A stretch of 64,000 bases of DNA from Lentzea nigeriaca (GTDB lineage Bacteria > Actinomycetota > Actinomycetes > Mycobacteriales > Pseudonocardiaceae): contig NZ_JAFBCX010000001.1 in NCBI RefSeq assembly GCF_016907955.1, positions 62,001 through 126,000 of the forward strand, in the 5' to 3' direction. Positions 26,436 to 35,289 of the stretch are shown here, one piece after another (the stretch's first letter is position 1; every line of letters begins with the position of its first letter). The position numbers were made by a program, and so were the translations under genes. Under the pieces are notes generated by a model that saw only the letters and a program-made list of their open reading frames with translations, was not told the origin of the DNA and ran no database searches.

Positions 26436-27626
26436 ATGAACAGGAAGATCGCCGTCGTGGCCGTGGCAGGTGTGCTCGCGATGGCCGGGTGTTCCAGCGA
26501 CTTACCCGGCCAGGGCGCCGGAAACGCCAGCAGCTCCAAGCAGCCCACCGCGAAATCCGAGTTCTTCGACCAGCCCGAGTACGACCGCCAGCTGAAGTTC
26601 CGCACAGCGACAGCCGTCAACCTCGACGGCGGTGGCGGCCAGGCCCAGCCGTGGGAACAGGCGCTGGACCCGAAGCTGGTGGACACCGCGAAGTTCGCCA
26701 AGCCGGGTGGCGGGCACCACCTGTGCTTCTCCAACGCCGCGGTGAACAACCCGTGGCGCCAGGTGGGCTTCAAGACCATGCAGGAGGAGGTGAAGCAGCA
26801 CCCGGAGATCACCAAGTTCAGCGTGCTCGACGCGGCCGGCAAGGACGACAAGCAGATCAGCGACATCCAGTCGTTCGCCTCCCAGGGATGCAGCGCGCTG
26901 ATCGTGTCGCCGAACACCACGGCGACGCTGACACCGGCGGTCGAGGCGGCGTGCAAGACCGGTGTTCCGGTGATCGTGTTCGACCGCGGTGTGAAGACCA
27001 GTTGCCCTGTCACCTTCATCCACCCGATCGGCGGGTTCGCGTTCGGGGCCGACGGGGCCGAGTTCCTCAAGGAGAAGGTGCCCTCGGGTGGCAAGGTCCT
27101 GGCGCTGCGGATCCTGCCCGGCGTGGACGTGCTGGAGCAGCGCTGGGCCGCCGCGAACCAGATCTTCTCCGGCAGCGGCCTGAAGGTCGTGGGCGTGGAG
27201 TTCACCGACGGAGACGCGGCCAAGACCAAGAGCATCGTCAGCACCTACCTGCAGCGCGAGGGCAAGATCGACGGCATCTGGATGGACGCGGGTGCGACCG
27301 CGGTGGCCGCCGTGGAGGCGTTCCAGGACGCGGGCGCCGCACTGCCCGCCATCGTCGGCGAGGACCAGCAGGACTTCCTCCGCATGTGGTCCAAGGAGAA
27401 GCTGACCGCCGTCGCTCCCACCTACCCCACCTACCAGTGGCGCACACCGGTCATCGCCGCGCTGCGGATCCTGACGGGCAAGCAGGTCCCGCAGGAGTGG
27501 GTGCTGCCGCAGCCGCGGATCACCCAGGACAACCTGAAGGACTTCATCAAGACCGACATGCCACCGCTGCACTACGCGATGTGCGGCTGCGACTCGATGC
27601 CGGGCTACCCCGCGCCCTGGAAGTAA
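26436..27626 (+). CDS. Sugar-binding lipoprotein of the ABC importer
   Basis: 396 residues. Lipobox LAMAGC with Cys19 as the lipid anchor, then a periplasmic-binding-protein type 1 fold (NNPWRQVGFKTMQEEV, ISDIQSFASQGCSALIVSP, GVPVIVFDRG). It delivers the substrate to the permeases. GAGGAG precedes ATG 26436, 32 bases after the second permease. The hairpin at 27636 directly follows, a common way to raise binding-protein message over downstream genes. Confidence 0.94.
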   Translation: MNRKIAVVAVAGVLAMAGCSSDLPGQGAGNASSSKQPTAKSEFFDQPEYDRQLKFRTATAVNLDGGGGQAQPWEQALDPKLVDTAKFAKPGGGHHLCFSNAAVNNPWRQVGFKTMQEEVKQHPEITKFSVLDAAGKDDKQISDIQSFASQGCSALIVSPNTTATLTPAVEAACKTGVPVIVFDRGVKTSCPVTFIHPIGGFAFGADGAEFLKEKVPSGGKVLALRILPGVDVLEQRWAAANQIFSGSGLKVVGVEFTDGDAAKTKSIVSTYLQREGKIDGIWMDAGATAVAAVEAFQDAGAALPAIVGEDQQDFLRMWSKEKLTAVAPTYPTYQWRTPVIAALRILTGKQVPQEWVLPQPRITQDNLKDFIKTDMPPLHYAMCGCDSMPGYPAPWK

Positions 27627-27635
27627 CCGCAAGCC

Positions 27636-27678
27636 GCTGTGGGCGGGGTTGCGCCGGCCCCCCGGCCCCGTCCACAGC
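27636..27678 (+). terminator. Intra-operon hairpin after the binding-protein gene
   Basis: GCTGTGGGCGGGG pairs with CCCCGTCCACAGC (12 of 13 pairs) around a GC-rich loop, between the binding protein and inositol-phosphate synthase. It probably acts as a partial terminator or mRNA stabiliser, since no new promoter is obvious before 27706. Confidence 0.55.
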
Positions 27679-27705
27679 CCCCAACTTGCCGAGAGGGAAC
27701 GACCA

Positions 27706-28866
27706 ATGGCGGACGAACCCACAGGACTCTGGCTGGTCGGCGCGCGCGGCTCGGTCGCGACGACTGCTGTCAGCGGATTGCTCGCCCTGCGCGCGGGGCT
27801 CGCACCCTCGACGGGATGCGTCACCGAAAGACCCGAGTTCACCGAGGTCGACCTGCCGAGCTGGTCGAACCTGTTCGTCGGTGGTCATGACATCGTTCGG
27901 ACCCCCCTGGACAAACGCGCTGAGATGTTGGTGCGCGGCGGTGTTCTGCCACACCACCTGCTCGGCCCGATCACGGCCGGGCTGCGCGCGGTGGACCAGG
28001 AGATCCGCGACGGCTATGACCCGGCGTCCCACCAAGGCAGCCAGGCCGCGGCCGCCCGTCGCCTCGGCGCGGACATCGAGGAGTTCCAGGACCGGCACAG
28101 GCTCGCCCGTGTCGTCGTGGTCAACGTGTCCTCGACGGAGAAACCGATCGAGCCCGCTCCTGAGCACGGCGACCTGGCGGCACTGGAATCGGTGCTGATG
28201 GAACCGGACCGCCGGGTGCTGCCGCCCAGCTCGCTGGCGGCGTACGCGGCACTCAACGCCGGCTGCTCGTTCGTCGACTTCACCCCGTCGACCGGGATCA
28301 CGGTGCCCGCACTGGAGATTCTCGCCCGCCAGGAGGGGCTGCCCTACGCGGGACGCGATGGCAAGACGGGGGAGACGCTGGTGCGGACGGTGCTCGCGCC
28401 GATGTTCACAGCACGGGCGCTGCAGGTCCGTTCCTGGGCGGGAACGAACCTGCTGGGCGGTGGCGACGGCGCGACGCTCGAAGATCCCGAGCACGCGGAC
28501 AGCAAGCTCAGGTCGAAGGCACACGGGCTCGCCACGTTGCTCGGCGGCGAGGTGACCGCACCGCTGCACATCGACAACGTGCCCGACCTGGGCGAGGTGA
28601 AGACGGCCTGGGACCACGTCTCCTTCGAGGGGTTCCTCGGCGCCCGGATGAGCCTGCAGTTCACCTGGACCGGCCTCGACTCGGCATTGGCCGCACCACT
28701 GGTGCTCGACCTCGCCCGGCTGGTCGCCACCGCCCACGCCTGCGGCGAATCGGGCCCACTCGGGTCGTTGGCGTTCTTCTTCAAGGACCCGCTGGGCAGC
28801 GACGAACACAGGTTCGCCGACCAGACCCGCGAGCTCTACCGGTGGGCACAGGGGTTGCGGCGATGA
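27706..28866 (+). CDS. Inositol-3-phosphate synthase
   Basis: 386 residues. Converts glucose 6-phosphate to myo-inositol 3-phosphate (numbered 1-phosphate in older usage) through an NAD-dependent oxidation, aldol closure and reduction. Seen: N-terminal NAD fold VGARGSVATTAVSG, NVSSTEKPIE, SFVDFTPSTG, and the active-site region GRDGKTGETLVRTVLAPMF. The family signature NLLGGGDG is also present. ATG 27706 has GAGAGGGAA upstream. A 4-base overlap couples it to the prenyltransferase. Being linked to ebo genes rather than a housekeeping site, it likely makes a dedicated inositol unit. It takes the place of EboD, the dehydroquinate-synthase-like cyclase of other ebo clusters, which also builds a carbocycle. 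Confidence 0.95.
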   Translation: MADEPTGLWLVGARGSVATTAVSGLLALRAGLAPSTGCVTERPEFTEVDLPSWSNLFVGGHDIVRTPLDKRAEMLVRGGVLPHHLLGPITAGLRAVDQEIRDGYDPASHQGSQAAAARRLGADIEEFQDRHRLARVVVVNVSSTEKPIEPAPEHGDLAALESVLMEPDRRVLPPSSLAAYAALNAGCSFVDFTPSTGITVPALEILARQEGLPYAGRDGKTGETLVRTVLAPMFTARALQVRSWAGTNLLGGGDGATLEDPEHADSKLRSKAHGLATLLGGEVTAPLHIDNVPDLGEVKTAWDHVSFEGFLGARMSLQFTWTGLDSALAAPLVLDLARLVATAHACGESGPLGSLAFFFKDPLGSDEHRFADQTRELYRWAQGLRR

Positions 28867-29648
28867 CGTGGCGCGCGTATGCGGAACTGGTGCGCGCCCC
28901 TGCGGCACTGACGGTCATCGGCGACACCCTCGTCGGGGCAGGGAAACCGTTGCGGGGCAAGCAGTTGCTGCTTCCGCTGTCCTCGGTGGCCCTGTACTGG
29001 GCGGGCATGGCGCTCAACGACTGGGCTGATCGCGAGCTGGACGCGGTGGAACGCCCCGAGCGACCGATCCCGTCCGGCCGGATCAGCGCGAATGCCGCAC
29101 TGGCCACGGCCGCCGGGCTCACCGCCGTCGGGGTCGGGCTGGCCGCGCTGGCCGGGCGCAACGCCGTGCCGCTCGCGGTGGCGGTGTGGAGCTACGACAC
29201 CGTGCTGAAGGAGACGCCCGCCGGACCGTTCGCGATGGCCGCGTGCCGGGCGCTGGACGTGCTGCTGGGCGGCCGGGCCGTGCTGCCCGCCGCACTGATG
29301 GGCGTGCACACCCTCGGCGTGACGGTGTTGTCACGCGGTGAGGTGCACGGGACGTCCCCGGCCGTGGCGAGGGCCGTCCTGTCCGGCACGGCACTGACCG
29401 CGTTCGCCGCGATGGCCAACCGGCCCGAGCCGGCCGGCGTCGTGGCGGCCGCCGGGTACGCGGTGTCCGTCGGCGCCGCGCAGTGGACGGTGGTGCGCGA
29501 TCCGTCGGCAGCGACCGTGCGTGCCGCGACGAAGGCGGGCATCCACGGCATGGTGCTGCTGCAGTCCGCCTTGGCCCGCAACGGAAACATGCTGCCACTC
29601 GTACTGCCGCTGGCGCGGGCGCTGAGCGGGAAGGTGAGCCCGACATGA
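28863..29648 (+). CDS. eboC: UbiA-family prenyltransferase (EboC-like)
   Basis: 261 residues, about seven to nine membrane helices. Both Asp motifs of UbiA enzymes are present: NDWADRELDAVERPERPIPSG (first half NDWADRELD) and SYDTVLKETPAGP. It attaches a prenyl chain to an acceptor at the membrane. Overlaps of 4 bases on both sides place it tightly between inositol-phosphate synthase and the EboA fusion, so an inositol phosphate or derivative is a reasonable acceptor (inference). EboC of cyanobacterial and Pseudomonas ebo/edb clusters is of this family; the S. coelicolor relative is, from memory, SCO3242. Confidence 0.88.
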   Translation: MTWRAYAELVRAPAALTVIGDTLVGAGKPLRGKQLLLPLSSVALYWAGMALNDWADRELDAVERPERPIPSGRISANAALATAAGLTAVGVGLAALAGRNAVPLAVAVWSYDTVLKETPAGPFAMAACRALDVLLGGRAVLPAALMGVHTLGVTVLSRGEVHGTSPAVARAVLSGTALTAFAAMANRPEPAGVVAAAGYAVSVGAAQWTVVRDPSAATVRAATKAGIHGMVLLQSALARNGNMLPLVLPLARALSGKVSPT

Positions 29649-30967
29649 CGTACCACCTCGGTTACGGCACCAACGGATTTGCCAACCACCGGCTCGACGA
29701 CGCGCTCGCGGTCATCGCCGACCTCGGCTACACGGCGGTCGCGCTGACTCTTGACCACCACCACCTCGACCCGTTCGCCGACAACGTCGCACGGCACACC
29801 GCACGGCTTGCCGCCCGGCTGGCCGAGCTCGATCTGCGGGTGGTCGTCGAGACAGGTGCGCGATACCTCCTGAACCCGCATCGCAAACACCACCCGACGC
29901 TGGTCAGCGAGGACCAGGACGTCCGTGTCGACTTCCTGATCAGGGCCACCAGGATCGCCGCCGACCTGGGCGCCGACTGCGTGTCGTTCTGGTCCGGCGC
30001 CGGTGACTCGTGGGATCTGCTCAGGTCCGGGGTCACGAAGGTGCTGGACCGCTCCCACGACGTCGTACTGGGACTTGAACCCGAACCCGGAATGCTCGTG
30101 GAACGCCTGGCCGACGCGCTGCGACTGCGGACGGAGCTGGGCGACCCCGACCGCCTGCGGATCACCCTCGACGTCGGGCACTGCGTGGCCGTTGAACCGC
30201 AGGACGCCGCCACGTGCCTGCGGCAGGCCGGTGACCTGTTGGTCAACGTTCAGCTCGACGACATGCTGCCCGGCGTGCACGAGCACCTCGAGTTCGGCGA
30301 AGGGCGGCTGGACCTCGCCGACGCGCTCGGGGCGTTGACCGACATCGGCTATTCCGGTGTGGCTGCGGTGGAGTTGCCCCGTCACGGTCATGCCGCGCCT
30401 GAGGTGGCGCGGCGGTCGCTGGACGCGCTGCGGGCGGCGCGGTGGCTGGCGCACGCGGAACGGACCGTGCGCGAGGATCCCGGATCCGTGCAGCGGTTCT
30501 TCTCCGCTGCTGGACGGGAAACCGGTTTTGGCGCCGACGATGCCCGGATCCGGCTGGTGGTCGCCTGCGCCGAGGCGTCGCCGGACGTGGCCGAGGGCCT
30601 GACCGCGCTGTACCGGCGCGGCAGCTCGGCCGAGCGGCGCGCTGTGCTGCACGCTCTGACCGAGGTCGGTGGCAAGGCTCCGGACGCCGGGCTCGTGTTG
30701 GTGAAGGATGCGTTGCGCACCAACGAGACCGGGCTCGTGACGGCCGCACTCGGCGCGTTCGCCGGCAAGCACCTCGACCAGCACTCGTGGCGGCACGGCG
30801 TGTTGAAGTGCCTTTTCATGGGGGTCCCGCTCGACGCCGTGGCGGGGCTCGAGCAGCGGACGGACGCGGAACTTCTGCGCATGGTGGCGGCGTTCGCCGA
30901 CGAGCGCGGAGCCGCCGGTCGCCCGGTACCCCACGACGCCCTCACCCTGCTCGGAAAGGCCTCGTGA
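29645..30967 (+). CDS. eboA: TIM-barrel sugar isomerase fused to EboA domain
   Basis: 440 residues. Residues 1-265 form a xylose-isomerase-like TIM barrel (YGTNGFANHRLDDALAVIAD, GLEPEPGMLVERLADAL, TLDVGHCVAVEP). Residues about 280-440 are an EboA domain: LYRRGSSAERRAVLHAL, LVKDALRTNETGLV, WRHGVLKCLFMGVPLDAV. EboA is a helical protein of unknown action, needed with the other Ebo proteins for scytonemin precursor export in cyanobacteria. Here fusion with a metal-dependent isomerase suggests EboA helps hand over or process a sugar-like metabolite. ATG 29645 overlaps the preceding stop; the ATG of the next gene overlaps this stop by one base (TGATG). Confidence 0.88.
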   Translation: MTYHLGYGTNGFANHRLDDALAVIADLGYTAVALTLDHHHLDPFADNVARHTARLAARLAELDLRVVVETGARYLLNPHRKHHPTLVSEDQDVRVDFLIRATRIAADLGADCVSFWSGAGDSWDLLRSGVTKVLDRSHDVVLGLEPEPGMLVERLADALRLRTELGDPDRLRITLDVGHCVAVEPQDAATCLRQAGDLLVNVQLDDMLPGVHEHLEFGEGRLDLADALGALTDIGYSGVAAVELPRHGHAAPEVARRSLDALRAARWLAHAERTVREDPGSVQRFFSAAGRETGFGADDARIRLVVACAEASPDVAEGLTALYRRGSSAERRAVLHALTEVGGKAPDAGLVLVKDALRTNETGLVTAALGAFAGKHLDQHSWRHGVLKCLFMGVPLDAVAGLEQRTDAELLRMVAAFADERGAAGRPVPHDALTLLGKAS

Positions 30968-31821
30968 TGCGCATCTTCGACCCGCACATCCACATGACGT
31001 CCCGCACCACCGACGACTACGAGTCGATGTACGCGGCTGGAGTGCTGGCGCTGGTGGAACCCGCCTTCTGGCTGGGGCAACCGCGGACGAGCGTCGAGTC
31101 GTTCCTCGACTACTTCGACGGCCTGATCGGATGGGAACGGTTCCGTGCCGCCCAGTACGGCATCGCCCATCACTGTGCGATCGCGCTGAACCCCAAGGAG
31201 GCCAACGATCCGCGCTGCGTCGAGGTCATCGACGAGCTGCCGCGTTACCTGGTGAAGGACGGTGTCGTCGCGGTCGGCGAGATCGGCTACGACTCGATGA
31301 CGCCGGAGGAGGACGACGCGTTCGCCCGGCAGTTGGAACTGGCCGTGATCCACGAGCTGCCTGTGCTCGTGCACACCCCGCACCGCGACAAGCAGGCGGG
31401 CACCGTCAGAACTCTTCACGTGGTCCGGGAGTGCGGTGTGCCGCCGGAGCGAGTGCTGGTGGATCACCTCAACGAGATGACCGTCCACGCCGTCGCGGAC
31501 TCCGGCTGCTGGATGGGCTTCTCGATCTACCCGGACACCAAGATGGACGAGAGCCGGATGGTGAGGCTGATCCAGGAGTTCGGCACGGAGCGGATGCTGG
31601 TGAACTCGGCTGCCGACTGGGGGCGTTCGGACCCGTTGAAGACGTACAAGACCGGACTGATGATGCTCGACGCCGGCTTCAGCGAGTCCGATGTGGACAG
31701 ACTTCTGTGGCGCAATCCCGTCGAGTTCTACGGGCAGAGCGGACGATTGATGCTCGACCCGGAGCCTGGCACGGCCGTCGACGCAGTCACGGGAAACTCG
31801 GTCCTGCGAGGTGAGCGGTGA
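30967..31821 (+). CDS. eboB: TatD-like metal-dependent hydrolase (EboB-like)
   Basis: 284 residues, amidohydrolase-type barrel. The first metal site FDPHIHM is at the N-terminus; VGEIGYD supplies the bridging Glu, VLVHTPH and VLVDHLNE the further His ligands, and NSAADWG the catalytic Asp. This is the EboB arrangement. The substrate is unknown; despite the TatD name a nuclease role is not implied. It is translationally coupled on both sides. Confidence 0.88.
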   Translation: MRIFDPHIHMTSRTTDDYESMYAAGVLALVEPAFWLGQPRTSVESFLDYFDGLIGWERFRAAQYGIAHHCAIALNPKEANDPRCVEVIDELPRYLVKDGVVAVGEIGYDSMTPEEDDAFARQLELAVIHELPVLVHTPHRDKQAGTVRTLHVVRECGVPPERVLVDHLNEMTVHAVADSGCWMGFSIYPDTKMDESRMVRLIQEFGTERMLVNSAADWGRSDPLKTYKTGLMMLDAGFSESDVDRLLWRNPVEFYGQSGRLMLDPEPGTAVDAVTGNSVLRGER

Positions 31822-32909
31822 TCGCCTACTGCACCAACGTGCACCCGGCGCGCGACCTCACCGGCATTCTCGAACAGCTCGATCGCCACGCGGTCGGCGT
31901 GCGGGAACGGCTGGCCGCGGACGTCTTGCCGCTCGGCCTGTGGCTGCCCGCGTCGGTGGCGCGCGGACTGGTGTCGGACAAGCACGCCAGGCGCCGGTTC
32001 CGAACGGAACTGGAGGCCAGGGGCCTGGAGGTCAGCACGCTCAACGCCTTCCCGCACGGCGACTTCCACGACACCGTCGTCAAGCGGGCCGTCTACCTCC
32101 CCACCTGGGGCGACTCGCGCAGGCTCGCGTACACCGCGGACTGCGCCGTCGTGCTCGCCGACCTCCTGCCGGACAGCGCGGCCTATGGCAGCATCTCGAC
32201 GCTCCCGCTCGCCTGGCGACAAGGCTGGACGGCCCGCGACGACGACCGTGCCCACCAGACGCTGAGCGAGATGACGCGACTTCTGCGGGCGGAGTCCGCG
32301 CGGCTCGGCAAGCCGATCCGCCTCGGCGTGGAGCCGGAACCCGGTTGCGTGCTGGACACCGTTGCCGACGCCGTCGAATGGCTGGCCCATCGCGTGGACC
32401 CCGATCACGTCGGGATCTGTCTGGACACCTGCCATCTCGCGGTGTCCTTCGCCGATCCCGCGAAGACAGTCGCGGCCATCCATCGAGCCGGGTTGTCCGT
32501 GGTGAAGGTGCAGGCGTCTGCGGCGCTGGAGGTCGCGGACCCCAGTACTGACGAGGGGCGCGAGGCGATCGCGATGTTCGCCGAACCCCGCTACCTGCAC
32601 CAGGTCCGGGAGAACCACCCGGACGGCATCCTCGCGGCGGACGACCTGTTGGAGGCGTTGACGGATCTGCCCTCCGAGCACCCGTGGCGGGTGCACTTCC
32701 ACGTTCCGCTGCACGCGGCACCACGTGCGCCGCTGGCGTCGACCACCGATGTGCTGCTCGCGGCGATGGCCGTGGTGGCAGACGATGTCCACGTCGAAGT
32801 GGAGACCTACACCTGGACCGTCCTGCCCGACGCCGGCGACCTGACCGAGGGCATCGCGGCGGAACTGCGCTGGGCACACGAGCACCTGCGGACGGGGGTG
32901 GGGGTGTGA
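31818..32909 (+). CDS. eboE: EboE-like metabolite traffic protein, TIM barrel
   Basis: 363 residues, sugar-isomerase-type barrel. N-terminal YCTNVHPARDL and central LGVEPEPGCVLDTV, GICLDTCHLAV and VHFHVPLH mark the EboE family, with the His/Glu/Asp ligands of metal-dependent isomerases retained. GTG 31818 lies in the GTGA overlap with the TatD gene. Expected in the cytosol, acting on an intermediate of the ebo pathway; no direct assay is known to me. Confidence 0.9.
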   Translation: MIAYCTNVHPARDLTGILEQLDRHAVGVRERLAADVLPLGLWLPASVARGLVSDKHARRRFRTELEARGLEVSTLNAFPHGDFHDTVVKRAVYLPTWGDSRRLAYTADCAVVLADLLPDSAAYGSISTLPLAWRQGWTARDDDRAHQTLSEMTRLLRAESARLGKPIRLGVEPEPGCVLDTVADAVEWLAHRVDPDHVGICLDTCHLAVSFADPAKTVAAIHRAGLSVVKVQASAALEVADPSTDEGREAIAMFAEPRYLHQVRENHPDGILAADDLLEALTDLPSEHPWRVHFHVPLHAAPRAPLASTTDVLLAAMAVVADDVHVEVETYTWTVLPDAGDLTEGIAAELRWAHEHLRTGVGV

Positions 32910-34282
32910 AACCGTTGGTGGTGCTGGATGTCGTCGGCATGACGCCCGGACTGCTCGTGGACATGCCGAACCTCGCCCGGCTCGGGTCTCAGGTCCCGCT
33001 CGGCACCGTGCTGCCCGCCGTGACGTGCAGCGCGCAGGCCACCCTCCTCACCGGCCGCACCCCGGCCGAGCACGGGATCGTCGGCAACGGCTGGTACTTC
33101 CGCGACCTGGGCGAGGTGCACCTGTGGCGGCAGCACAACCGGTTGGTGGGCGGGGAGAAGCTGTGGGAGACCGCGCGCCGGCTCCACCCCGGCTACCGCG
33201 CCGCGAACATCTGCTGGTGGTACGCGATGGGCGCGTCCACCGACATCACGGTGACCCCGCGGCCGATCTACCACGCGGACGGCCGCAAGTCGCCGGACTG
33301 CTACGTCAGGCCGCCGGAACTGCACGGCCGGCTCACCGAGGAGCTCGGCCCGTTCCCGTTGTTCCAGTACTGGGGCCCCACCGCGTCGCTCGCCTCCACC
33401 GAGTGGATCGTGGGCGCGGCGCGGAAGGTATTAGCCGAACGACGGCCGGACCTGCTGCTGGTGTACGTGCCGCACCTGGACTACGACCTCCAGCGCTACG
33501 GTCCGTGGGCACCTGAGGCGGCGCACGCAGCGTCCGAAGTGGACCGTGCGTTGAAGCCGTTGCTGGACGACGCCGCGGCGGCAGGCGCGACCGTCGTGGC
33601 GTTGTCGGAGTACGGCATCACCGACGCACGCCGACCGGTGGACATCAATCGAGCGCTGCGCCGCGCCGGACTGCTGGAGGTCCACGCCCAGGCGGGCATG
33701 GAGTACCTGGACCCGTGGGCGTCGCGTGCGTTCGCCGTGGCGGACCACCAGATCGCGCACGTCTACGTGGCCGATCCGGCCGACATCCCGCGAACCACCG
33801 CGGTGTTGCGCGAGCTGACCGGGGTGGACGTGGTCTACGACCGGGAGGGGCAGGCGCTGGTCGGACTGGACCACGAGCGGTCGGGCGAGCTGGTCGCCGT
33901 GGCGGAGCCCGACGCCTGGTTCACCTACTACTACTGGACCGACGACGAACGTGCGCCGGACTTCGCGCGTGGTGTGGACATTCACCGCAAGCCGGGGTAC
34001 GACCCGGCCGAGCTGTTCTTCGACCCGGCCGACCCACTCGCCAAGGCGAAGGCGGGACTGAACCTGGTGCGCAAGAAGCTGGGGCTGCGGTACGCGATGA
34101 ACGTCGTGCCACTCGACCCCTCCTGCGTGCGCGGCACACACGGCCGGTTGCCCGACAGCGTGGCGGACGGACCTGTGCTGCTGTGCTCCCGACCGCTCGA
34201 CCGCGAGCGGCTCGCCGCCGTCGATGTCCACGACCTACTGCTCGAGCTGCAAGGGATCCCTGCGAAGGAGTTGCGCCGATGA
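32906..34282 (+). CDS. eboF: Nucleotide pyrophosphatase/phosphodiesterase-family protein (EboF-like)
   Basis: 458 residues, alkaline-phosphatase superfamily. N-terminal VVLDVVGMTP gives the first metal Asp. LPAVTCSAQATLLTGRTP then contains the likely nucleophile Thr, followed by HGIVGNGWYFRD. VPHLDYDLQRYGP, LSEYGIT and a late His supply more zinc ligands. It would cleave a phosphodiester or diphosphate, such as a nucleotide- or prenyl-linked intermediate. No signal peptide, so cytosolic. GTG 32906 overlaps the EboE stop. Confidence 0.88.
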   Translation: MKPLVVLDVVGMTPGLLVDMPNLARLGSQVPLGTVLPAVTCSAQATLLTGRTPAEHGIVGNGWYFRDLGEVHLWRQHNRLVGGEKLWETARRLHPGYRAANICWWYAMGASTDITVTPRPIYHADGRKSPDCYVRPPELHGRLTEELGPFPLFQYWGPTASLASTEWIVGAARKVLAERRPDLLLVYVPHLDYDLQRYGPWAPEAAHAASEVDRALKPLLDDAAAAGATVVALSEYGITDARRPVDINRALRRAGLLEVHAQAGMEYLDPWASRAFAVADHQIAHVYVADPADIPRTTAVLRELTGVDVVYDREGQALVGLDHERSGELVAVAEPDAWFTYYYWTDDERAPDFARGVDIHRKPGYDPAELFFDPADPLAKAKAGLNLVRKKLGLRYAMNVVPLDPSCVRGTHGRLPDSVADGPVLLCSRPLDRERLAAVDVHDLLLELQGIPAKELRR

Positions 34283-35289
34283 AGCGGCCGATCACGTTGT
34301 TCACCGGGCAGTGGGTGGACCTGCCGTTCTCCGACGTCTGCAAGCTCGCCGCCGGCTGGGGCTATGACGGCGTGGAGATCGCGTGTTCCGGCGACCACTT
34401 CGAGGTCGACCGGGCGGTGGCGGAGGACGGGTACGTGGAGGCGAAGCTCGCGCAGCTCGACCGCCACGGACTCGGCGTGTACGCGATCTCCCACCACCTG
34501 GCGGGACAGGCGATCTGCGACGATCCGATCGACTTCCGCCACCAGGCGATCCTGCCCGCGCGGATCTGGGGTGACGGCGAACCGGAGGGCGTGCGGCAGC
34601 GCGCCGCGGCGGACATGGCCGACGCTGCACGGGCCGCGGCGATGCTCGGCGTGGACACCGTCGTCGGGTTCACCGGCTCGAAGATCTGGAAGTACGTGGC
34701 GATGTTTCCGCCTGTGTCGCAGGACGTGATCGACGACGGGTACGCCGACTTCGCGCGGCGCTGGCATCCGATTCTTGACGTGTTCGACGAGGTCGGTGTG
34801 CGGTTCGCGCACGAGGTACACCCGTCGGAGATCGCCTACGACTACTGGACCACCAAGCGCGCGTTGGAGGCTGTGGGCAACCGCTCCGCGTTCGGCCTGA
34901 ACTGGGACCCGTCGCACTTCGTGTGGCAGGACCTCGACCCGGTGGGGTTCATCCTCGACTTCGCCGACCGGATCTACCACGTCGACTGCAAGGACACGAA
35001 GAAGCGGTTCGACGGCCGCAACGGACGCTTGGGCTCGCACCTGCCGTGGGCGCATCCCCGGCGCGGCTGGGATTTCGTGTCCACCGGACACGGCGACGTG
35101 CCGTGGGAGGAATGCTTCCGGGCGTTGAACGCCATCGGCTACACCGGGCCGATCTCGGTGGAGTGGGAAGATGCGGGAATGGACCGGCTGCGCGGCGCGG
35201 AGGAAGCGGTGCGGTACATCCGGAACTTGGTATTCGAACCGTCGGCGGAGGCTTTCGATGCGGCGTTCGCCCGCCATGACGGCGATTGA
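34279..35289 (+). CDS. Sugar phosphate isomerase/epimerase
   Basis: 336 residues, AP-endonuclease-2-type TIM barrel. Starts MKRPITLFTGQWVDLPF. Metal ligands appear in FAHEVHPSEIAYDY (Glu/His), LNWDPSHFVWQ (Asp/His), YHVDCKDTK (His/Asp) and SVEWEDAGMD (Glu). Proteins of this type isomerise or epimerise sugars and keto-inositols, and they often accompany ThuA and Gfo/Idh/MocA genes. Third barrel of this superfamily in the operon, counting EboE and the EboA fusion. Start in ATGA overlap; it overlaps the small LuxR gene by 14 bases. Confidence 0.92.
   Translation: MKRPITLFTGQWVDLPFSDVCKLAAGWGYDGVEIACSGDHFEVDRAVAEDGYVEAKLAQLDRHGLGVYAISHHLAGQAICDDPIDFRHQAILPARIWGDGEPEGVRQRAAADMADAARAAAMLGVDTVVGFTGSKIWKYVAMFPPVSQDVIDDGYADFARRWHPILDVFDEVGVRFAHEVHPSEIAYDYWTTKRALEAVGNRSAFGLNWDPSHFVWQDLDPVGFILDFADRIYHVDCKDTKKRFDGRNGRLGSHLPWAHPRRGWDFVSTGHGDVPWEECFRALNAIGYTGPISVEWEDAGMDRLRGAEEAVRYIRNLVFEPSAEAFDAAFARHDGD

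Noticed and set aside
31527-31715. TatD-like protein (EboB) as a DNA-degrading nuclease
   Set aside because: The family label TatD covers many hydrolases; the ebo context points to a small-molecule role.
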